From: Ianthella basta
Taxonomy: Eukaryota > Porifera > Demospongiae > Verongiida > Ianthellidae
Assembly: GCA_964019415.1 (NCBI GenBank)
Contig: OZ025875.1
Coordinates: forward strand, 6,063,806-6,127,805
Direction: 5' to 3'
DNA length: 64,000 nt
Part shown: piece by piece, positions 11,974 to 23,012 of the stretch
Numbering within the stretch: position 1 is the first letter of the stretch
Layout of the letters: every line of letters starts with the position of its first letter
Position numbers and translations under genes: made by a program
Notes under the pieces: generated by a model
What the model saw: only the letters and a program-made list of their open reading frames with translations
What the model was told of the DNA's origin: nothing
The model's database searches: none

Positions 11974-13250
11974 GTGGCTATTTCTGGAGACGGCAAGGGT
12001 TCATACTGTATACCCCTTTCAGGGTTAGCGAGCATCCCAGTCTTCTGTATATGCATGGTAAGGAAATGTGTGGCTGCTATTTAAGCATTTACCTATGGTA
12101 GCTTTAAATAGGTCTGAGTGCATGTCTAGGAAGTCACGTGCTTGCATCCGTTTACACTAGTCAGGGCTCACAACAAATTTTAGACCTTTCAGCAGCTTCA
12201 GCTACCTTCATCAGTAAATGGTATTCAAGAAAGCACACTATCACACAAGTGCTTTCTTGAGCAGTTTCTTCTGCCACTTATATATACTGATGAAAGCTGC
12301 CAAAAGTCTAAAATATTTGAGAACCCTGGCTAGCATAAACAAATCTAAGCATTTTATTACAGTACCTATTTTTCATATACCTCTTCGTTACATTATTGAA
12401 CAATGCATGGCTATTCCTATGCATACAAAAATGCACATGCTCTGCTGACAATACATGATAATGTGGGATAATTTTTCTATTAAAATAACATAAAATGTGA
12501 ATGTGTGCAAGCTTTCGAACTGTGCATATGCTGATTGATTCCTTATGTTGCTTGCTCCTTCTCCACTTTTCCCTGTCATTCATCATTGCCACCATTTCCA
12601 TGGCAGCTGCTACTTCTTAGCTATATATATTTGAGATGCTACGTACAGGTGTGTCGCTGTTGATGTATGTGCAGTATATATCCTGCAATTCCTGACTTGG
12701 TCACTCCTGGCAGTGGACCTGTATAAAATTATGTCCTGGAATGGCTTGTCCTACTTCCAACAATCCCAATACACAATGCCTTTCCCAATTTCTATTGAAG
12801 AATTACTGAATGACTATTATAGCATTGTTTTTTTTTTTTACCCATATAGGACACTCCTGAAGCTTCACAATACGATACATGTGGAAACTTATTCTTCTTT
12901 TCAAGTTCATTTGTAGTGCCTTTCCTCAGTAGAAAAGAAGATGACAAGTTCAGTTACATGTAGATATAATTGGGCCCAGGGTATATGGCGCAAGAAGAGC
13001 CATTATACTTTGCCCATCACAAGAAATGCCATAAACGTGCATGCATTGCAATTGATTGGTAACAGTTACTAAAGTTTGATAGTCTAAAACAGCTACATGT
13101 ATCCCACATGTGCATGCATGAAAGTGGAGTGCACCACTGTAGCTATAGAGTCGCATCAGTAGCTTGCACACTTAAGTTGCAGACTGACTAGACAGCACAT
13201 TAGCAAGTTGGCCTTTGGAAGTTTGGTGTTGAGCACACATACATGGCAGC
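11974..13250. repeat. 5' flank of first receptor, duplicated at 16388-18250
   Basis: Long blocks recur upstream of the receptor at 15350. Shared words include TTTAGACCTTTCAGCAG-type, CTGCAATTCCTGACTTGG and GCAAGAAGAGCCATTATAC. The receptors and their upstream DNA were therefore copied together. No separate gene is seen in it. Confidence 0.75.
12177..12315. repeat. Foldback repeat with hammerhead-like arms
   Basis: The arms are inverted. On the minus strand (12218 down to 12177) the order is TTTA, CTGATGA, a GTAGC/GCTGC stem, GAAA, GGTC, TAAA, which is the layout of a type I hammerhead ribozyme. On the plus strand 12287-12314 repeats CTGATGA...GTCTAAAAT in decayed form. A related copy is at 16591-16740. 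Whether either arm can still cleave is unknown. Confidence 0.45.
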
Positions 13251-13837
13251 TAATCCTGTTGGGAGATTGAAGGATAGTTCATTTCTAGTGTTATAGCATT
13301 TCCAAAGGTATTCAATCATGATCAATGAATGTAAATGTTTGTCTTTAATTTCCGCTGTAACTACTACCAGCTGTAATGTATACCATGCACACATTGGTAT
13401 ATGCTTAAGTCTTAATGAAGCGTTGCATCTGATTCGGCACAAGCATAATATAACTACTCTTATGTACTTGTGCAACCATGACTTGCAATTGTATGAACCT
13501 AGCTTGGTCAACAAACTATTCGTCTTCACAAATATTTCCTAGAATTTTACTCATATAATACATGAGTGAAGTGTCATAAAACTGCTGGAAGCAGGGTAGA
13601 GTTGTACATATACTGGTGCACACAGGAATGCCTCTGTTACATGTGGGTGTGAACCAACATGTGTATACTTCTGTACATGATTATGTATTGGGGTGGCACC
13701 ACAAGGATGCTGAATGCACTGCACATGCAATTTAATTAAGCTTCCACATAATGACATACGGATGAGCCTGAGCCACTTTCACTGTATACTCCTATTCCTG
13801 AGTTCCGCAGGAGGTATGCAATAGTAACATGCATACC

Positions 13838-14377
13838 GTATGGCACCAAATTTTCGAGGAGCACAATTTTCTCGCGTTTCGCGTATGAGATTTCAACCGC
13901 AAAAATTGCGCTCCGCGAAATTTGTATTTAGGTCATTAGGATCGTGTGCCTTCGTTTGGAGCAACCGTTCAGGTACCGTGTCTCTCCTCCAATATCTTAG
14001 CACAGTCACCGCAGATCAGAAGCTACCAGACCCCCAGGGAGAACTCGCTAGAGACGCGCCGTCGTCAGCATTCTCTGCAGCAAACACGGAGGTGAAGCGC
14101 ATGCAGATTGAGCAGCAGCCAACCACAAAGTTGTCATTCGCGGGGCTTTTCCCTCCACGACCCGCTCCTTCGAAACCTTCAGTTAAAGACACGTCATTAT
14201 CAAGGTTAATAGGGACGTTGATTCAAGTGTTTGTTATTATTATCCAGTACGTATTAATAGCAAACATTTCAATATAAAAAAAGTCACTAAGCTCTGATCC
14301 GCGAATTCAAAATTATTTCCGCGAGAACTTGTGGAAGGCCAATCCGCGAAAATTGTGCTCCTCGAAGTGTTTGGCAG
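13838..14377. mobile_element. MITE-like element with terminal inverted repeats
   Basis: About 540 bp bounded by inverted ends: TTCGAGGAGCACAATTTTC at 13853-13871 faces AAAATTGTGCTCCTCGAA at 14349-14366. The ends are rich in CGCGAAA words, unlike the AT-rich surroundings. No transposase is present. An internal 145-codon plus-strand frame starts inside the left terminal repeat and resembles no known protein. Confidence 0.7.
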
Positions 14378-14462
14378 CTGCTCCTTGCAACAGTACACAG
14401 TATTCAAAGTAACCACTACAAAATTTCACCAGTTCTACATACAACAATCAGCTACAAATGAT

Positions 14463-15035
14463 TCACTTTGGACACATGCCAGTTAAGATTCAACATGCAA
14501 AAGACAGTTAGTATAGATGTATCCCTTTTGCTGCCCATGGCTTTGCACTTCACAAAAGTGCATTTCATGATGCACTCTGCATTCGCTACAACTGGACTCC
14601 TGCCGATCTGCCAAGAGCATGTGTTTGCGGTGCAGCTTTCACCACAGACTATGCATGCTCTCTCATGTCCAACCAGAGGAGTCACAATCATTCGGCACAA
14701 CGAAATACGCAATCTCACCGCCAGCCTCCTCACTGAGGTATGCCATGACGTGGTTCATTGCCCATGCCTGTAAGCACTAGCTGTCAGGTGAGACACTATC
14801 TACTTGCAATGCTACGACTGAGGACAATGCCAGATTAGACGTTGCAGCAAGCGGCTTCCGGGTTTGAGAGGGCATTTTTGATGTGAGGGTTTTAACCCCT
14901 ACGCCCTCTCGAACAGAACCCTGCAGATAGCAGCTCGCTATCGACAGCATGAACGAGAGAAGAGATGCAAGTATGAAGAACGGATACGTGAAGTGGAACA
15001 TGCCTCCTTTGTTCCCCTATAGTGCTGTCTTGCAC
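14463..15035 (+). mobile_element. Retroelement relic, C-terminal part, family unresolved
   Basis: Plus-strand translations contain HALSCPTRGVTIIRHNEIR-like and FFDVRVFNPYAPSNR-like segments. I recall these from the C-terminal region of retroelement proteins common in sponge and cnidarian genomes. The copy is partial and broken. Clade assignment needs a search. Confidence 0.5.
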
Positions 15036-15089
15036 CGGTGGAGCTGGTCCCGTGCAACCAACTTTTTCCAAAGGCTGACAGCCTTGCAA

Positions 15090-15349
15090 GTTGAGAAAAA
15101 TGACTCCACCTACATCCTATTATTATTTTATACAGTACAGGGTGACTGTATAAAAGAAAATTACAAAATACACACAAAATATAACAAATGTTCAGCAAGC
15201 AGGAATTGTACATTACATGCATACAAGAATTGCATGGCATTGCACAAGTTAAACATCGCACAATTAGTTAGCTGTATGCAGCTACTGTATGTATTATACA
15301 GTAGGTACGTTGACTGCCATAATTGCTGCAGGTAAAACCTTTCTGGCAT
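15090..15349. repeat. Receptor 3' flank, duplicated at 18545-18790
   Basis: The block AAATATAACAAATGTTCAGC followed by the direct neighbour of the stop codon recurs downstream of the broken receptor at 18791. This shows that these two receptor loci are tandem copies including their 3' DNA. Confidence 0.85.
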
Positions 15350-16321
15350 TCACGAGATCATCCTACAAAGCTTTACTTGCGGAATAAGTAACTTTTGCTT
15401 CTTAGGAAAACAACCACAACTGACTACCCTCTTGGCATGTTCTCGCACCGGCTTCAGGTAGGCCATGATGATGATGGGAGTGGGGAGGAGGGAGATGACA
15501 GCAGAGCCATAGCTGAGATACACTCCTGCAGCTGGTGCATCTGAAATGAAGGATAGCAAAGATGGGAAAACCAGACCTGCAACATTGATACTGCCCCCCA
15601 CCACAAGGAAGAGGGAGAATTTAGCCAATCCCTTTCTGTACAGAGCACCTTCAGTGACAGTATTCTTTCTGATAAAACAGAGGTAGACAATGGGCATGAT
15701 GATGCTGACAATCAGTGGTATCACTCCACCAAGAAGAATCCATGTTAATGCAAGAGTGTAATGAACCTCGAGCTTGACGGTGACCTTCACTAGATCTCTC
15801 TCTGGGTAACAAGCCACACCGTGGACAAACTGTGCTTCAAACACATAAGGAAGCATAACATAGAGGTTAATAGTCACAGGCACAAGCCACAGGATTAGAA
15901 TGGTGACTGCAGCACACCACCAGCTAATGGTCTTCTTGCCAAATCTCACTATACCCAAAATTGAAGAAGAGAATGCTGTCAGGCTCCACAGTCTTACCAC
16001 CACTCCTGTACCCAACACCCACAAGTACACTTTACACAGATACCGTGGCCCAGGATAATGTGCACTCACTGCTATCAAAACAGTAGAGGTGCACAGAATG
16101 AGCAGCATAATGACTACCACTAGGAGCCCTGCCAGCAGAAGGTTGATGAGAAAGAGGCGGAGTGGTCTTGGAACTGATCTAGCCATCAGGAGTGACAAGA
16201 AGGTAATTCCCATCAAGAGACCAGCCACAAATGTTACCACAGCCATCAGAATGCAGTAGGCCATGAAGCCAGGGCTGTTGAGGGAAGTGTCATTACCTGG
16301 CATCACAGTAGAGTTGTCCAT
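15350..16321 (-). CDS. 7TM class A-like receptor, MNQK subfamily, long C-tail
   Basis: This is a close paralogue of the receptor at 10966. The frame from MDNSTVMPGNDTS runs through all seven helices. ECL2 has ERDLVKVTVKLEVH after the conserved GVACYP. The C-tail is extended (CGCFPKKQKLLIPQVKLCRMIS), with two extra cysteines and a basic patch. The same tail occurs in the broken copy at 18791, so it is an inherited feature of this pair. An alternative ATG at 16387 adds MNQKILLFINLC and nine or ten more residues. A TATA-like GTATACAG lies about 35 bp before that ATG and about 100 bp before the MDNS start. Confidence 0.8.
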   Translation of the reverse strand: MDNSTVMPGNDTSLNSPGFMAYCILMAVVTFVAGLLMGITFLSLLMARSVPRPLRLFLINLLLAGLLVVVIMLLILCTSTVLIAVSAHYPGPRYLCKVYLWVLGTGVVVRLWSLTAFSSSILGIVRFGKKTISWWCAAVTILILWLVPVTINLYVMLPYVFEAQFVHGVACYPERDLVKVTVKLEVHYTLALTWILLGGVIPLIVSIIMPIVYLCFIRKNTVTEGALYRKGLAKFSLFLVVGGSINVAGLVFPSLLSFISDAPAAGVYLSYGSAVISLLPTPIIIMAYLKPVREHAKRVVSCGCFPKKQKLLIPQVKLCRMIS

Positions 16322-16458
16322 ACTTGTGAATGTGATAATGCTATGACCACTGCACAAGTTAATAAAGAGCAAAATCTTCTGATTCAAGAGACTACCTTTG
16401 GGGATGGCAATGGCTCATACTGTATACCCTTTTCAGGGTTAGCGAGCATCCCAGTTTT

Positions 16459-16468
16459 CCTTATATGG
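16459..16468. promoter_or_regulatory. CArG-box-like site CCTTATATGG
   Basis: An exact CC(A/T)6GG match 138-147 bp before the MDNS start of the receptor at 15350. The paralogous position upstream of the receptor at 10966 no longer matches. Confidence 0.4.
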
Positions 16469-16590
16469 TAAGGAAATGGGCAGCTGCTATTTAAGCATTT
16501 TCCTACGGTACATTTGAATAGGTCTGAGTGCATGTCTAGGAAGTCACACATGCTTGGATTCGTTTGCACTAGCCAGGGATCACAACAAAT

Positions 16591-16740
16591 TAAATCTTAG
16601 ATGTTTCAGCAGCTTCGGCTACCTTTATCAGAAATGGTCTACAAGAAAGTCCTCAAGCACTCTAGTGCTTTCTTGAGCATGCAGTTTCTTTTGTCTCTTA
16701 TACTGATGAAGGTAGATTAAAGCTGCCGAAGGTCTAAAAT
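16591..16740. repeat. Foldback repeat with hammerhead-like arms, second copy
   Basis: Related to 12177-12315. The plus strand reads CTGATGAAGGTAG ... GCTGCCGAAGGTC then TAAAAT, with the GAAA core changed to CGAA. The inner arms CAAGAAAG and CTTTCTTG also pair. Confidence 0.45.
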
Positions 16741-18544
16741 ATTTGAGAACCCTGGCTAGCGTGAACAAATCTAAGCATTTTATTACCTATTTTTATATAT
16801 CTCTTTGTTACATGTATTGAGCAATGCACAGCAATACAAAAATGCACATTGTTGACAATATTATGGGATAATTTATCTTACTATAATGCACCGATTCTCT
16901 GTTTGTTTGTTTGTCACTGTAAAAATCTGTCCCGCTCAAGGGGCCGCCGCGAAATTCTCCATACCAATTAGGGGCATCCTGGGCCATGTTCTTTGAGGCT
17001 GGCACTCCCCAAGTTGCCCTGCTGCAGAAGATCGCAGCACTGTCTTTGGCCTCTGTGGGCTGATCGGCCATTTTTTCTATGTCATGCAGTGCTTAGTGTG
17101 CATACCGTTCCGCCGCTAGACTGTGATGCACATCCGGTTGGTAATCTAATTATGCACCCCTCAACTGCACACCTTAGCACCTCAGCCAGCTCATATGCAT
17201 GTTACACATTGTTTGCACAGCACCCCTCACTCCTGCACTTCCTGAGCCAAGCTCAACAGAATCAATCCAAAGTTTCCCTTGCTAGCTAAGTGCTCAACCT
17301 TACTATATAAGATACCGAACAATTTGCTACTTACATAAGGTACAGTTACACTGTAGTATCAAAATTTTGCTTATGACGCATTTTGCCATTGCACTTTCCA
17401 TTACTCCTTACCCATTATCTACTTGGTGCCCAGTCCATGAACATGCTGGTGCATGGCTAGCTGGGGCATTGCCAGCTGGCATCCAAACAGCCGGCGCATG
17501 CCAAGCACACAGAGAGACCCGCTCGAAGGGTGGGTCTGTCCGCTAGTCTAAATAATTAACATAAGATTAATGTTCTGACATTCATCGTTGCCACCATTTC
17601 CACAGCAGATGCGACTTCTTAGCTGTAATGTGAGATGCTATGTACAGGTGTGTCGCTGATGAATATATGTAGCATACATCCTGCAATTCCTGACTTGGTC
17701 ACTCCTGGCAGTGGACCTGTATATGTCTTGGAATGGCTTGTCCTACTTCCCACAATCCCAATACACAATGCTTTTCCCAATTTCTATTGAAAAATTACTG
17801 AATGACTATTATAGCATTGTCTTTAACCATATAGGACACTCCTAAAGCTTCACAATACAATACATATGGAAACCTATTCTTCTTTCCAAGTTCATTTGTA
17901 GTGCCTTTCCTCATGATCAGTAGAAAAGAAGATGACAAGTTCAGTTATATGTAGATGGAATTGGGCCTATTTCACCCCAGGTAAATGTACTAACAAAGGT
18001 ATCCATATACCTTTGTTAGTACATGGTGCAAGAAGAGCCATTATACTTTGCCCATCAAACAAAATGCCATAAACGTGCTAGCATTGATTGGCAGCAGTTA
18101 CTAAGATTTGATAGTCTAAGACAGCTACATGTATCCCACATGTGTATGCATGAAAGTGGAGTGCACCACTGTAGCTATAGAGCCACATCAGTAGCATGCA
18201 CAGCTAAGTTGCAGACTGACTAGACAGCACATTAGCAAGTTGGCCTTAGTGAGACACATGCTAAGTTAAATGCATTTTGCAAGAGAATGGAAAGTGCTCT
18301 ATGGCTTGCATATACAATTGACCCAGTAATAGCATTCAGGGTAGCTGTCTAAACCTTGGGTTGATCATGAGCATTGTTTCTTGCATAAATTTTATAAGAT
18401 TTGAACTCAGCACAATTTTATCTCTGTATAATATGTATTATACTGCATACTTGGACATCATGGTTTCTCCAATGCTTATATGTGATACACTGCTGTGTGC
18501 ATCTCTGTTCAAAGCTGTGTGGACAATGGAAATTTGAATTTCAT
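16741..18544. other. Gene-free stretch with dispersed (TTTG)n-led repeat
   Basis: At 16905-17070 a (TTTG)3 run leads into TGTCCCGCTCAAGGGGCCGC and a CpG-rich tail. A similarly ordered segment occurs at 31183-31330. From about 17570 to 18250 the DNA duplicates the 12540-13200 flank. No gene is recognised. Confidence 0.45.
17985..18024. repeat. Perfect 18-bp palindrome
   Basis: Arms 17985-18002 and 18007-18024 are exact reverse complements with spacer CCAT. The duplicated counterpart near 12980 lacks the whole palindrome, so it arose or was inserted after that duplication. Confidence 0.9.
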
Positions 18545-18790
18545 TTACGGTAAAAGCATTATTATAATTTTATACAGTACAGGGTGGCTGCATAAAAGAA
18601 AATTACAAGATACACACAAAATATAACAAATGTTCAGCAAGCAGGAATTGTACATTACATGCATACAAGAATTGCATACACAAGTTAAACATTGTACATT
18701 AGTTAGCTGTATGCAGCTACTGTATGTATTATATACAGTAGGTACGATGACTGCCATAATTGCTGCAGGTAAAACTGGCATTTCTGGCAT

Positions 18791-19761
18791 TCACGAGATC
18801 ATCCTGCAAAGCTTTACCTGCGGAATAAGTAACATTTGCTTCTTAGGAAAACGACCACAGCTGACTACCCTCTTGGCATGTTCTCGCACCGGCTTCAGGT
18901 AGGCCATGATGATGATGGGAGTGGGGAGGAGGGAGATGACAGCAGAGCCATAGCTGAGATACACTCCTGCAGCTGGTGTAGCTAAACCTAAAGTCAGTAG
19001 AGCTGGGAGGGTCTGACCTATGAAATTAATGACACTCCCCACTACGAGGAAGAGGGAGAATTTGGCCAACTTTTTCGTATGCTGTACCCCTAGGCTTTCA
19101 CTGGCATTATTCATTCTCATATAACAGAGGCAGACAATGGGCAATATGACACTGATAATCAGAGGTATGATTCTGCCAAGTAAAGCCCACCTCAATATGA
19201 AAATGTAGCGAGCCTCACGTATGGTGGTGTTTGTTTCTGAGAAACAAGCCACACCATGGATAAACTGTGCTTCAAACACAGAAGGAAGCATTTATTAAAA
19301 TAGAGGCTTAGAGTCAAGGGCACAAGCCACAAGGTAGGAATGATGACTGCAGCACTCCACCAGCTGATGGTCTTCTTGACAAATCTCACTATGCCCAAAA
19401 CTGAAAAAGAGAATGCTGTCAGGCTCCACAGTCTTACCATCACTCCTGTACCAAACACCCACAAGTACACTCTACACAGGTACCGTGGCCCAGGATATTG
19501 TGCACTCACTGCTATCAAAGCAGTAGAGGTGCACAGAAAGAGTAGCACAATGACTACCACTAGGAGCCCTGCCAGCAGAAGGTTGATGAGGAAGAGGCGG
19601 AGTGGTCTTGGAACTGAGGTGGCCAACAGGAGTGACAAGAAGGTGATTCCAATGAAGAGACCAGCCACAACTGTTACCACAATCAATAGAAGACAGTAGG
19701 CCATGAAACCAGGGCTGTTGAGGGAAGTGTCATTACCTGGCAGAGAGGTAGAGTTCATCAT
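18791..19761 (-). pseudogene. 7TM receptor pseudogene, frameshifted between TM4 and ECL2
   Basis: The 5' part (19192-19761) encodes MMNSTSLPGNDTS through TM4 to LSLYF. The 3' part (18791-19291) encodes MLPSVFEAQFIHGVACF through TM7 and the CRMIS tail in another frame. Compared with the receptor at 10966, about 5 extra bases lie near 19290 (GCATTTATTAAAATAG against GCATAACATAG). Everything else is intact, so the lesion is recent. A polymorphic or mis-assembled allele is possible. Confidence 0.8.
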
Positions 19762-19969
19762 ACTGAAGCATACAGACTTTCAACTGCACACACTTTCCTG
19801 TTTCAAGAGGTTACGTTTCAAACTGGGCAATGACCCTTGCACTGTTGTGCATGGGCAGGTATTGACCATTCTGTACCATTATGGGAAAGGGGCCTACAGT
19901 TGACATGTGCTTGGCATACTCACAGCTAATCACATGGTGAAGTGTGTATATATGGTCATACTCTCCAAC

Positions 19970-20095
19970 ACATGACACTATGTACATATACACACTTTCC
20001 ACACATGAGACACTGTGTACATACACACTGCCCACACATGACGTTGTGTATACACACTGTCCACACATGACATGGTGACGTATATACACTCCCTG
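19970..20095. repeat. About 30-bp imperfect minisatellite
   Basis: Roughly four diverged copies of a unit like CACACATGACACTGTGTACATACACACTG. Confidence 0.6.
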
Positions 20096-20740
20096 TTTGT
20101 GGTCCTAACAAGGACAGCAATGTAACTTGTTATTCTGCAAGTTTCTCCAGTTGTCATGAATATGATTAGAATTGCATGAATGTCATGCATAACATTTTGT
20201 TTGCTGTTATATACAATTTTGGGCCTTCTAAAAGTTGTCCATATAGTTTTGTGAGAGCTGTGAATCCTGATTTTGAATTTACACACCAACTATCAAGCCT
20301 TGATCAGTCAGGAATTTAATCTGTAAATTATGCATGCAGACTAATAATTTTTAATGCTACTGATGCAGTGAATTTCCATGCATGCTCAGCACTGCACTAT
20401 AATTTAACTATATCTCCTTGCTCGCAAGCCTTCATATGCCACTAGTTAAAACATGACCGTGTTGGCGTGTGTGCACATGCCCATTTTTATGTCATCTTCC
20501 ATTCCACAATTGCAAAGCACACTCTCACACACCTCAACCTCTACAGTTGGAAGTCATGGAAGTACTGAATATATGAGTAGGAAAATTGTACTATATCATT
20601 CCACAAACTCTGGAATGCTATGCCATTGCATGCATATGAAACATGCATTCAGTATATTATAGCTCTAGGTTAATGATATATTCACGTCCATGGAGTAGCT
20701 TCAGCGATTGCACATGGCACTAGCTTTCAAATCCTTCATA
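20096..20740. other. Gene-free stretch
   Basis: No gene or recognisable element is seen. Confidence 0.4.
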
Positions 20741-20744
20741 AAGC

Positions 20745-20900
20745 TCTTGTGCACAGTTGGCCACAAGCTGCAATTCTCTTGGCCTATTTTGCATTGGCTT
20801 CAAGTAGGCCGTGATGATGATGATGGGAGTGGGGAGGAGGGAGTCAGCAGTGATGAAATAGTTAAGATACACTCCTGGTACCAGTGTTGTTGGCTTTAAA
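20745..20900 (-). pseudogene. 7TM receptor fragment (TM7 only)
   Basis: The minus strand encodes GVYLNYFITADSLLPTPII and a following AYLKP, which is TM7 plus helix 8 of the local family. Upstream helices are absent. Confidence 0.7.
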
Positions 20901-21411
20901 CACAGCAGGAAGAATTTTGCTATTAAATCTTGACAAGGCTGGGGATATAATAAATATATCCTATTATGCAGGAAGTGGTCAGAGTATGAAAAGATTGGGG
21001 TATAGTCCATCTTTCTGTTATGCATGTAATGGGAAGTAACCACCTCCATGGTATGTTCCCCGTTTCACTGCAACCATGCACCTTTCATTTATCAACCTCA
21101 GCTAGCAAGCTGATAGACACACAACTATACACACAAACATTATACTATTATTTAAACATTGTGTACACTGCACATGAGTAAAAATGAAACAGCTGTACAC
21201 AAGAAGCAATATGTATTGTGTATATCTGCATGGGTGGATTTACACAGTAGGAAACCAAAACTCTAAAGAATGTTTTAATGCTGCGTTGATTGTAATGCCT
21301 TGTTTAACATACTCAAATCTTTGTGTCCATTGATTGAGTACCGTCAGTGCTTGTGGTGCTTTCCATTCTATTTATTCCTGTGCACAGTTGGCCATGAAAT
21401 TAAGGAGACGG
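20901..21411. other. Spacer holding a decayed receptor C-tail module
   Basis: At 21085-21180 lies the CAACCTCAGCTAGCAAGC module that recurs 3' of most receptor genes. At 21305-21395 (CAAATCTTTGTGTCCATTGA onwards) a non-coding remnant of the ancestral DTKI tail is still visible. Confidence 0.5.
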
Positions 21412-22398
21412 TCAAAAAGTGCCAGTGCCAGGTGTCTGATTTTCAGCAACAAGTCGCATGGTTAACGGATTTGATATTTCATGACGTTTGCACAATGAAA
21501 ACTGCCCACAAGTGACAATCTTCTTGGCCTCTTCACGCACCGGCTTCAGAAAGGCCATGATGATGATGGGAGTGGGGAGGAGGGAGACAGCAATGCAGGC
21601 ATAGGTGAGATACGCTCCTGTTGCTGCTGAGTTGATACTCAATAGGGCTGGAAGGATTTGACCCGCAAAGTTGATGCTGCCCCCCACTACGAGGAAGAGG
21701 GAGAACTTGGCAAACCCCTTTCTAAACTTAGTCCCTTCACTGACACTATTCATTCTTACATAGCAGAGACAGGCAATGGGTACAATGATACTGACTGCCA
21801 GTGGCGTGAGCCCTCCGAAAATGGTCCATGTAGCGAAGAATGTGTATCGAGCTTGAGGGAAGATGGTGCTGTTGGTATCAGGGAAACAGGCCACACCGTG
21901 GACAAACTGTACTTCATAGACATAAGGAAGAATGATGTAGAGACTTATGATCATGGGTGCAAACCAAAGGATAAAAGTGACAGCTGCAGCAGTGCACCAG
22001 CTGATGGTCTTCTTGCCAAACCTCACACCCCCCAATGCAGAGAGGGCGAATGCTGCCAAGCTCCACAGTCTTACAGCCGCTCCTGTGGCAAAACCCCACA
22101 GGTACACTCTACACAGGTACCGCGGTAAGGGAGAATGTGTCCTCACTGCTATAAGGACAGTAGCAGTGCACAAAGCTGACACCAAACTCACTGCCACAAG
22201 AAGTCCTGCCAGCAGAAGGTTGATGAGGAAGAGGCGAACTGGTCTGGGAACTGCAGTGGCCATCAGGAGTGCTAAGATGGTGAATACAATCAGCAGACTG
22301 CCCACAACTATTGCCATAGCCAATAGTATAGAGTAAGCCATGAAGCTGGGGCTGTTGAGGGAAGTGTCATTCTCTGGTGGAAATGTGGAATTGTCCAT
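21412..22398 (-). CDS. 7TM class A-like receptor, MDNSTFPPEN subfamily
   Basis: 328 residues with all seven helices intact and starting directly at MDNSTFPPENDTS. TM2-ECL1 is VSLVSALCTATVLIAVRTHS, and TM3 has the unusual ALSALGGVRFGKK. ECL2 is GVACFPDTNSTIFPQ with an extra glycosylation site. The C-tail is unlike the other subfamilies (QFSLCKRHEISNPLTMRLVA then ENQTPGTGTF). It was gained because coding now runs across a rearranged 3' flank. The DNA from about 21429 to 22470 is duplicated at 25076-26117. Confidence 0.85.
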   Translation of the reverse strand: MDNSTFPPENDTSLNSPSFMAYSILLAMAIVVGSLLIVFTILALLMATAVPRPVRLFLINLLLAGLLVAVSLVSALCTATVLIAVRTHSPLPRYLCRVYLWGFATGAAVRLWSLAAFALSALGGVRFGKKTISWCTAAAVTFILWFAPMIISLYIILPYVYEVQFVHGVACFPDTNSTIFPQARYTFFATWTIFGGLTPLAVSIIVPIACLCYVRMNSVSEGTKFRKGFAKFSLFLVVGGSINFAGQILPALLSINSAATGAYLTYACIAVSLLPTPIIIMAFLKPVREEAKKIVTCGQFSLCKRHEISNPLTMRLVAENQTPGTGTF

Positions 22399-22470
22399 AC
22401 TTGTACATGAGGGAGTCCACTAAACTGTGTACACTTTGAAGGCTATGTAGCTATACCAGTTAGCCACTTC
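21429..22470. repeat. Duplicated receptor segment, copy 1
   Basis: Nearly identical to 25076-26117. The left border is the word GGTGTCTGATTTTCAG, and the right border is near CCAGTTAGCCA. It contains the whole receptor minus its last few codons. Confidence 0.85.
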
Positions 22471-22476
22471 CTTATA
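22471..22476 (-). promoter_or_regulatory. TATA element
   Basis: TATAAG on the minus strand, 73-78 bp before the ATG at 22398. Confidence 0.5.
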
Positions 22477-23012
22477 AGACAGTTATATACTTTTTGAATT
22501 GAGAATAAGTCTCATGCTGTAAGGTCCAGAACTAAACTGTTTAGACATGCTGTAGTACTCACTTTCAAGTCTGTTTCCTACACATGTGACATTGCACCTA
22601 GAGATATGCTCTTCACACATACATTTATTCATTCAATCACCCATAATGATACACTGAAATGCATTGACTGTTGTATGTATGTGCATTGGAAGGAGATACA
22701 TGAATCAACGGCTTGCAAATGCTCATAAATAAAAGGCATGTTGGGTAGTCACCCAGACACATGAGACACAAGACACTTGGCCATCCGCCCATTGAGAACT
22801 GAAGAAGTATATAATAGCTCATGCACGGTAGCTTGGCTGCGCAATCAAGCATTACATGCTGTATGTCATATAAATAGATGTTGCCCGTGGAGAAAATTGG
22901 TCCAACGGTGCTTGTACACAGAGCTATAGACTACATGCTCCCTATTTTTCTGCAAACACCTTTCAATTGAAATCAATCAACCTCAGCTATATAGCAAGCT
23001 GATAGACACACA
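22477..23012. other. Gene-free stretch up to the LINE insertion
   Basis: It ends in the CAACCTCAGCTATATAGCAAG module, which the LINE interrupts. The module continues at 24549. Confidence 0.5.

Noticed and set aside
13840-14277. 145-codon plus-strand frame as a gene
   Set aside because: It begins inside the terminal inverted repeat of a MITE-like element and shows no recognisable domain.
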